Below, piece after piece: positions 5,023 through 9,734 of a stretch of DNA of 9,734 bases (position 1 is the first letter of the stretch; each line of letters starts with the position of its first letter). The position numbers were made by a program, and so were the translations under genes. The notes under the pieces are model-generated. The model did not search any database. It worked only from the letters and a program-made list of their open reading frames with translations, and was not told where the DNA came from. This DNA comes from Bacteroidales bacterium (GTDB lineage Bacteria; Bacteroidota; Bacteroidia; Bacteroidales; WRGA01). Location of the stretch: positions 1 through 9,734 of the forward strand of contig JAITHZ010000312.1 in assembly GCA_031279795.1 (NCBI GenBank). The letters are read 5' to 3'.

Positions 5023-6327
5023 ATGAATTTCAAATTATTTTATCTATTTTTAGGAGTGTCCTTCTTATCTGCTTTTGTTTCTTGTATGGATGAAAATTCC
5101 AGCGAGTCGTATATCAATCCGAAAGACGCTCAAATTTACGGTTTTTCCCTGAGTACAAACAAAATACCCGGATTGTCATCTGTACGATTTACCATCAACC
5201 AGTTGGACACACTGATTTACAACCCTGATTCGTTGCCACACGGAACCAGCCTATCAAAAGCGCTTTGCACTCTGACACTGCAATATGCGTCAGCTGTAAT
5301 AATGGCCGAAGCCACGAACGACACGGTCGTATGGAAATCAACCGATTCAATTGATTTTTCCCAGCCGGTAAAAATCAGAGTCTTTTCGTATGACGGAAGT
5401 ACGACGAAAACCTACACAGTAAAAATAAACGTGCATCAGCAACAGGGCGATGCCTTTTCGTGGAAACTGCTGACTGATAAGGCATTAAATCGACCAATTA
5501 CTGAACAGAGGACAGTTTTCTTCCGCAACCATTATTACACATATATTAAAGGTGAACAGGAGGTTTTTACATCTCCAAACGACGGCGAAAGCTGGTTTCC
5601 GCTTGAGATACAGGATTTTCCGCTAACTGCCGACTTGTTCTCGCTGCAAGTATTGGACAACATGCTCTGTGTGGCAACGACAGATGGCGAATTGCATATT
5701 TCATCCGATGGACGAAAATGGGAGAAGCAGGATAACACTCCGCAAATAAAAACCTTGCTTGGCGCTTATAACGGAAAACTGTTGGCAATTGTAGAAAAAG
5801 ACGGCAAAAACTGTTTTACCACAACAAACGACCTGTTGACATGGGAATATTCTTCCGAAGAAATTCCAAACTCCTTTCCTGTTGCCGGATTTGGCGCAGC
5901 TTCCAATGAATACGGGCTGATTGTTGCCTGCGGAAAAGACTCCGACGGCAAGTTACTGAACTCTGTCTGGCTCACCAACGACGGATTGAGCTGGACGCTG
6001 CTTACGGACGAAAAAAATCACGTACTGGATAAGCGGGAGGGAGTTGCAATAGTCTATTATGCAGAATGTTACTACGCATTCGGCGGACGGAAACCTGCCG
6101 GTGATGACTGGACGTACGTCAGCGACGTATACGTGTCGCAAACCAACGGAGTAACCTGGACGAAAACGGATATTGCACTGAATGATTTCTACACCCCACG
6201 AGCTTTTGCCTCTGCCCATATCAAGGACAATAAATTGTTTTTGTTTGGCGGCGCCAACAATGACAATGCCTGGATCGACGATGTATGGAGAGGTTTTTTG
6301 AATAAACTGGGATTTGAAAAGAAGTGA
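5023..6327 (+). CDS. Predicted lipoprotein with Asp-box/Kelch-like beta-propeller (DUF6242-like)
   Basis: The product has 434 residues. A lipoprotein signal peptide ends at Cys21 (AFVSC), and the next residues, MDEN, are acidic, which in Bacteroidota favours export to the cell surface. Residues about 35-138 look like an Ig-like beta-sandwich ending in TKTYTVKINV. From about 145 onward there are five Asp-box-like turns (S/T-x-D/N-G-x-x-W): near 184-191, 227-233, 268-274, 318-324 and 372-379. Two Kelch-like FGG segments (353-355 and 408-410) overlap the last blades. This predicts a beta-propeller similar to sialidase/sortilin folds, but no sialidase catalytic set is visible, so binding or scaffolding is more likely than hydrolysis. 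I recognise it as DUF6242-like from memory. It stands 74 nt before porG in an envelope-assembly block. Function unknown. Confidence 0.85.
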   Translation: MNFKLFYLFLGVSFLSAFVSCMDENSSESYINPKDAQIYGFSLSTNKIPGLSSVRFTINQLDTLIYNPDSLPHGTSLSKALCTLTLQYASAVIMAEATNDTVVWKSTDSIDFSQPVKIRVFSYDGSTTKTYTVKINVHQQQGDAFSWKLLTDKALNRPITEQRTVFFRNHYYTYIKGEQEVFTSPNDGESWFPLEIQDFPLTADLFSLQVLDNMLCVATTDGELHISSDGRKWEKQDNTPQIKTLLGAYNGKLLAIVEKDGKNCFTTTNDLLTWEYSSEEIPNSFPVAGFGAASNEYGLIVACGKDSDGKLLNSVWLTNDGLSWTLLTDEKNHVLDKREGVAIVYYAECYYAFGGRKPAGDDWTYVSDVYVSQTNGVTWTKTDIALNDFYTPRAFASAHIKDNKLFLFGGANNDNAWIDDVWRGFLNKLGFEKK

Positions 6328-6401
6328 AAAATATGTAATGATATAATTTTGTTTGCTTTGCAACGTTCTTTCTATATTGATAATACAGGTAAATAGCGAG
6401 A

Positions 6402-7091
6402 ATGTTTGCTAAGATGGAAAAGTTCGTGGTTACAATGTTGCTCATAGTGGGAAGTACTAATGTAATATTTTCGCAATCATATAAATATGAGATAGGTGGC
6501 ATGGGAGGAGTTTCCTTTTATTTGGGGGAAGCCAATTCGGGAGTGTATAAAAATCTGGGAGCTACGGGTGGAGCAGTATTCAAGTATAACCATAATTTTC
6601 GTTATGCCATAAAAACAAATTTAACGCTGGCGCATATTTCGGGCGATACGCAACAATATCCCAACGTTTTTCCAAATCGCGGGCAAGCGGCTTTCAGCCG
6701 AAACGTTGCGGATTTGACGGGACAGATTGAGTTCAATTTTTTTAATTACAGTGAGGCATTTCGCTACTTGGATACCAAAAGTTGGACGCCTTATGTTTCA
6801 GCAGGGTTGGGTGTAAATTTCTCCACCGGAAAAACAGCTTTTTTTAGCGCATCTATTCCTTTTGGCATGGGTGTAAAATATAAAATACGGCCAAGATGGA
6901 ATGTTGGTATCGAATTTTCACTCAGGAAACTGTTTCAGGATGATTTGGACGTTACCGAATCCAATCCGCCACTTTCGCTGAATGACCCGTATGAAATTAA
7001 AAGCGCAATGTACAAAAATAAAGACTGGTTGCAGTTTACATTTTTTTTTATCACATATGATTTTTTTTCATGTTCGGAATTTTGTAAATAA
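6402..7091 (+). CDS. porG: Type IX secretion protein PorG (DUF6089 family)
   Basis: PorG is an outer-membrane component linked to the type IX secretion and gliding machinery of Bacteroidota. The 229-residue product has a signal peptide with likely cleavage after Ser24 (VIFS|Q). The mature part is a predicted small beta-barrel opening with YKYEIGGMGGVSFYLG. It has SGDTQQYPNVFPNR and FSRNVADLTGQIEFNF in the middle, then PYVSAGLG, GMGVKYKI and VGIEFSLRKLFQDDLDVT, in the order I expect for DUF6089. Translation could instead begin at Met5 (6414), which also leaves a full signal peptide. Only a TAATTTTG at 6344-6351 resembles a promoter and it lacks a spaced -33, so read-through from the upstream gene is likely. 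Two T-runs (nine at 7041-7049, eight at 7061-7068) lie in its last codons. Possession of PorG does not by itself prove a complete type IX system. Confidence 0.9.
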   Translation: MFAKMEKFVVTMLLIVGSTNVIFSQSYKYEIGGMGGVSFYLGEANSGVYKNLGATGGAVFKYNHNFRYAIKTNLTLAHISGDTQQYPNVFPNRGQAAFSRNVADLTGQIEFNFFNYSEAFRYLDTKSWTPYVSAGLGVNFSTGKTAFFSASIPFGMGVKYKIRPRWNVGIEFSLRKLFQDDLDVTESNPPLSLNDPYEIKSAMYKNKDWLQFTFFFITYDFFSCSEFCK

Positions 7092-7110
7092 TAAATTGTT
7101 AATAGATAAT

Positions 7111-7848
7111 ATGTTGGGTGAAGGAATAATAGATAAAAATCGAATTCCAAAACATGTAGCCATAATCATGGACGGAAACGGACGCTGGGCTAAAATGCGC
7201 GGCCTTGACAGGAGCGAAGGACACAGAAAAGGAACCGACGCAGTAAGAGCGACTACCGAAGCCGCTACCGAACTGAAAATTGCTTACCTTACTTTATATA
7301 CGTTTTCGACAGAAAACTGGAACAGACCAAAAGAAGAAATTGATGCCCTGATGAATTTACTGGTATGGGGTATTGAAAAAGAAACACCTGATTTGATGAA
7401 AAATAACATCCGGCTATTGACCATTGGCGCTATTGAAAGTCTGCCGGATTATACCCAACAACGCCTGCTGAAATGTATCGAACAAACAGCGCAAAATACA
7501 GGCCTTTCGCTGGTGTTGGCGTTGAGCTATTCGGCACGAAGCGAACTTGTTGCTGCAACACGACAAATCGCAGCGGAAGTCAGTCGAGGAAACCTGGCAA
7601 GTGAAGATATTGACGAACAGACAATTGCTGCGCATCTGTCTACAAAAAACATGCCCGACCCCGATTTGTTGATTCGTACCGGTGGAGAATTTCGAATCAG
7701 TAATTTTTTACTTTGGCAACTGTCGTATTCCGAACTGTATTTTACCAACACATTCTGGCCTGATTTCGGAAAAGACGATTTTGTCAAGGCAATCCTTGAT
7801 TTCCAGAACCGCGAACGCCGATTTGGTAAGACCAGCGAACAACTCTAA
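7111..7848 (+). CDS. uppS: Undecaprenyl diphosphate synthase (UppS/IspU)
   Basis: UppS adds isopentenyl units in cis configuration to farnesyl diphosphate, making the C55 lipid carrier needed for peptidoglycan and surface polysaccharides; it acts at the inner face of the cytoplasmic membrane. The 245-residue product has every family signature: HVAIIMDGNGRWA with catalytic Asp21, the RSEGHRKG segment with His38, FSTENW (65-70), and DPDLLIRTGGE followed by FRISNFLLWQ with Arg189, Arg195 and Ser197, then metal-binding Glu208. The frame stays open upstream to 6982, overlapping porG. The ATG at 7111 is chosen because it gives normal family length and starts 19 nt after porG, and the upstream extension resembles nothing in the family. 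Tight spacing implies co-transcription with porG and bamA. Confidence 0.96.
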   Translation: MLGEGIIDKNRIPKHVAIIMDGNGRWAKMRGLDRSEGHRKGTDAVRATTEAATELKIAYLTLYTFSTENWNRPKEEIDALMNLLVWGIEKETPDLMKNNIRLLTIGAIESLPDYTQQRLLKCIEQTAQNTGLSLVLALSYSARSELVAATRQIAAEVSRGNLASEDIDEQTIAAHLSTKNMPDPDLLIRTGGEFRISNFLLWQLSYSELYFTNTFWPDFGKDDFVKAILDFQNRERRFGKTSEQL

Positions 7849-7879
7849 TTTTTCAGGTATTATATATAACGACACATAT

Positions 7880-9734
7880 ATGAATTACATGCACAGAAAA
7901 CTGTTACTTTTCGTTCCTTATATGCTACTTGCGGCGGGAACGGTTTTGGCACATCCTGCCGACAGCATCCCCGCCCGCGATGAACTCCCGACGTTATCCT
8001 ACGCCGATGAACCTAAAATTTATACGCTTGCTGGCATTGAAGTGGAAGGAGCCGACAATTACGACGATTTCATTATCATTGGCCTTTCAGGACTCTCTGT
8101 GGGCGATAAAATACGCTTCCCCGGAGGCGCTGAAATCCCCGACGCTATCAAACGTTTCTGGAGACATGGCCTGTTTTCGGACGTCACCATTGGAGCTACC
8201 AAAATTTCAGGTGAACAGATTTATTTGAAAATCAAATTGAAACAACGTCCGCGAATATCAAAAATTAACTATTCCGGCGTGAAAAAATCGGAACGCGAAG
8301 ACTTGGTAAGCAAATTGGGTTTAATTGCTGGAAACCAGATTACTCCTACGCTCGTAGACCGCGCCAAAATTTATATCAAAAAATACTTCGACGAAAAGGG
8401 CTTCAAGGATGCAACGGTTGAAATCATTCAACGGCCTGATAATAACGTCGAAAACCAAGACATTATTGACATTAAAATTGATAAAAAAGAAAAAATAAAA
8501 GTACATAAAATTTATATCGAAGGAAACGTGGCTTTTTCGGATAGAAAGTTAAAACGAACGATGAAAAAAACAAACGAAAAAGGAGATATTAAAAATCTGT
8601 TTCGTACAAAAAAATTTGTGGACGCTGAATTTAAAAAGGATAAAGAACTGATTATAGAAAAATATCAAGAGCTCGGCTATCGCGACGCCCAAATTGTAAA
8701 AGACAGCGTTGTGGCTTTTAATGAAAAAACGGTCGATGTATATTTAACGTTGGAAGAAGGCGAAAAGTATTATCTGCGGAAAATTCAATGGGTTGGCAAT
8801 TCGCTTTATCCAACTGATGTGTTAAATCAAGTGCTGGGTTTGTCGCAGGGCGATGTCTATAACCAGAAAAAACTGACAGAACGCCTGAGAACCGAAGATG
8901 ACGCTGTGGCAAACCTTTATCAGAATGAAGGTTACCTGGCTTCGCAAATTGATCCGGTGGAAGTGAATGTCGAAAATGATTCTATCGACCTCGAAATCCG
9001 TATTTTTGAAGGAAAACAGTTTTCGTTCAACAAAATTGAAATCCGCGGAAACGACCGGCTCTACGAACACGTGGTACGGCGTGAACTTCGTACCAAACCC
9101 GGAGCTCTTTACAGCCGCGAAGACATTATGCGCTCTCTGCGCGAAATTGCTCAAACTGACCATTTTAATCCCGAAAATATTATTCCGGACATCTCTCCGA
9201 ATTTCGACGAAAATACCGTTGACCTTACCTACAAACTCGAATCGAAATCAAACGATCAGGTGGAATTTTCACTCGGCTGGGGACAAACCGGTATTGTGGG
9301 ACGACTTGGACTGCGTTTTACAAACTTTTCCATCGGAAATCTCTTCAAAACAGGAGCTTCGCGGCGTGGCGGAATCTTGCCGCAAGGCGACGGCCAAACC
9401 CTGAGCCTGAGCGGACAGACAAACGGACGTTACTACCAGTCGTACAGCATTTCGTTTTCCGACCCATGGTTTGGAGGCAAACGCCCGAACACATTCCAGC
9501 TCGGAGCCTACTATTCGCGCTATACAAACTACAATACCTCCATGGCCAGTAATTATTACAACAGTTATTATTATAACAATTATTACGACCAGTCGTCGAT
9601 TTATGCATACGCCGACCCGAATACGCGCTTCGAAATGATTGGCGCTTCTGCCGGCTTCGGAAAACGCCTCAGCTGGCCAGATGATTATTTTACCGTTTAC
9701 GGCGAACTTGCTTACCAGCAATATCGCCTGAAAA
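7880..9734 (+). CDS. bamA: Outer-membrane protein assembly factor BamA, 3' end outside window
   Basis: BamA folds and inserts beta-barrel proteins into the outer membrane. The frame is open for 618 codons to the window edge with no stop, so the C-terminal barrel is missing only because the window ends. A signal peptide covers about residues 1-25 (AGTVLA|H). Five POTRA domains follow at roughly 46-125, 126-206, 207-297, 298-379 and 380-460, each with the pattern of an initial strand such as KIYIEGN or KIEIRGN and a helix pair ending near GY or GF. The Omp85 barrel begins near 461 (VEFSLGWG). DPWFGGKRP is a typical early barrel turn of this family. A Tyr/Asn-rich stretch lies at about 558-569, probably in a surface loop. 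Translation could start at Met4 (7889). The gap from uppS is 31 nt, so it probably belongs to the porG-uppS transcript. Confidence 0.96.
   Translation, partial: MNYMHRKLLLFVPYMLLAAGTVLAHPADSIPARDELPTLSYADEPKIYTLAGIEVEGADNYDDFIIIGLSGLSVGDKIRFPGGAEIPDAIKRFWRHGLFSDVTIGATKISGEQIYLKIKLKQRPRISKINYSGVKKSEREDLVSKLGLIAGNQITPTLVDRAKIYIKKYFDEKGFKDATVEIIQRPDNNVENQDIIDIKIDKKEKIKVHKIYIEGNVAFSDRKLKRTMKKTNEKGDIKNLFRTKKFVDAEFKKDKELIIEKYQELGYRDAQIVKDSVVAFNEKTVDVYLTLEEGEKYYLRKIQWVGNSLYPTDVLNQVLGLSQGDVYNQKKLTERLRTEDDAVANLYQNEGYLASQIDPVEVNVENDSIDLEIRIFEGKQFSFNKIEIRGNDRLYEHVVRRELRTKPGALYSREDIMRSLREIAQTDHFNPENIIPDISPNFDENTVDLTYKLESKSNDQVEFSLGWGQTGIVGRLGLRFTNFSIGNLFKTGASRRGGILPQGDGQTLSLSGQTNGRYYQSYSISFSDPWFGGKRPNTFQLGAYYSRYTNYNTSMASNYYNSYYYNNYYDQSSIYAYADPNTRFEMIGASAGFGKRLSWPDDYFTVYGELAYQQYRLK

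Noticed and set aside
6344..6351. TAATTTTG as a separate porG promoter
   Set aside because: It fits the -7 consensus but has no -33 match 19-21 nt upstream (that position reads GAAG), so I did not annotate it.
5953..6363. 136-codon minus-strand ORF opposite the lipoprotein gene
   Set aside because: It is antisense to clear Asp-box and Kelch-like repeats, with no promoter or motif of its own.
6982..7110. 43-codon N-terminal extension of UppS overlapping porG
   Set aside because: The extension translates the end of porG in another frame and includes low-complexity Phe/His sequence unlike any UppS. The ATG at 7111 gives the normal length and spacing.
7929..8228. 99-codon + strand ORF inside bamA
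   Set aside because: It lies in a different frame entirely within the signal-peptide and POTRA1 region of an intact bamA, and its translation shows no domain.

Overview
The window looks like chromosomal DNA from a Bacteroidota bacterium, most likely order Bacteroidales. The evidence is a PorG/DUF6089 protein, a DUF6242-type lipoprotein with an acidic stretch after its cysteine, a five-POTRA BamA, and promoters matching the Bacteroides -7 motif TANNTTTG at the ends of AT-rich leaders with no clear Shine-Dalgarno. I cannot place it to genus. All supported protein genes lie on the + strand.

Positions 1-364 are mostly non-coding. They hold a GC-richer patch with a doubtful 41-codon ORF, AT-rich inverted repeats and a good promoter. 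The gene at 365-1603 encodes a secreted protein of unknown function. It is followed by a large hairpin of heptad repeats. A diverged ~100-bp direct repeat (175-272 and 1733-1832) brackets the gene, so gene, promoter and hairpin look like one duplicated or inserted unit. fabD (1923-2816) follows with its own promoter and an A11 leader tract.

An AT-rich, overlapping gene pair (2839-3724) sits between fabD and ribD. The second gene is an AbiEii-type nucleotidyltransferase and the first is its probable small partner, so this is probably a laterally acquired toxin-antitoxin or phage-defence module. ribD (riboflavin synthesis, 3776-4870) comes next.

From 5023 to the window end is an envelope block. 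It runs: a lipoprotein predicted to form an Asp-box/Kelch beta-propeller, porG (type IX secretion), uppS (undecaprenyl diphosphate synthase for cell-wall lipid carrier) and bamA (outer-membrane protein assembly; cut by the window end at codon 618). Spacing from porG to bamA is tight (19 and 31 nt), suggesting co-transcription. Most of the window is ordinary core metabolism and envelope biogenesis. The less ordinary parts are the repeat-bounded secreted gene, the AbiE-like pair and the uncharacterised propeller lipoprotein.
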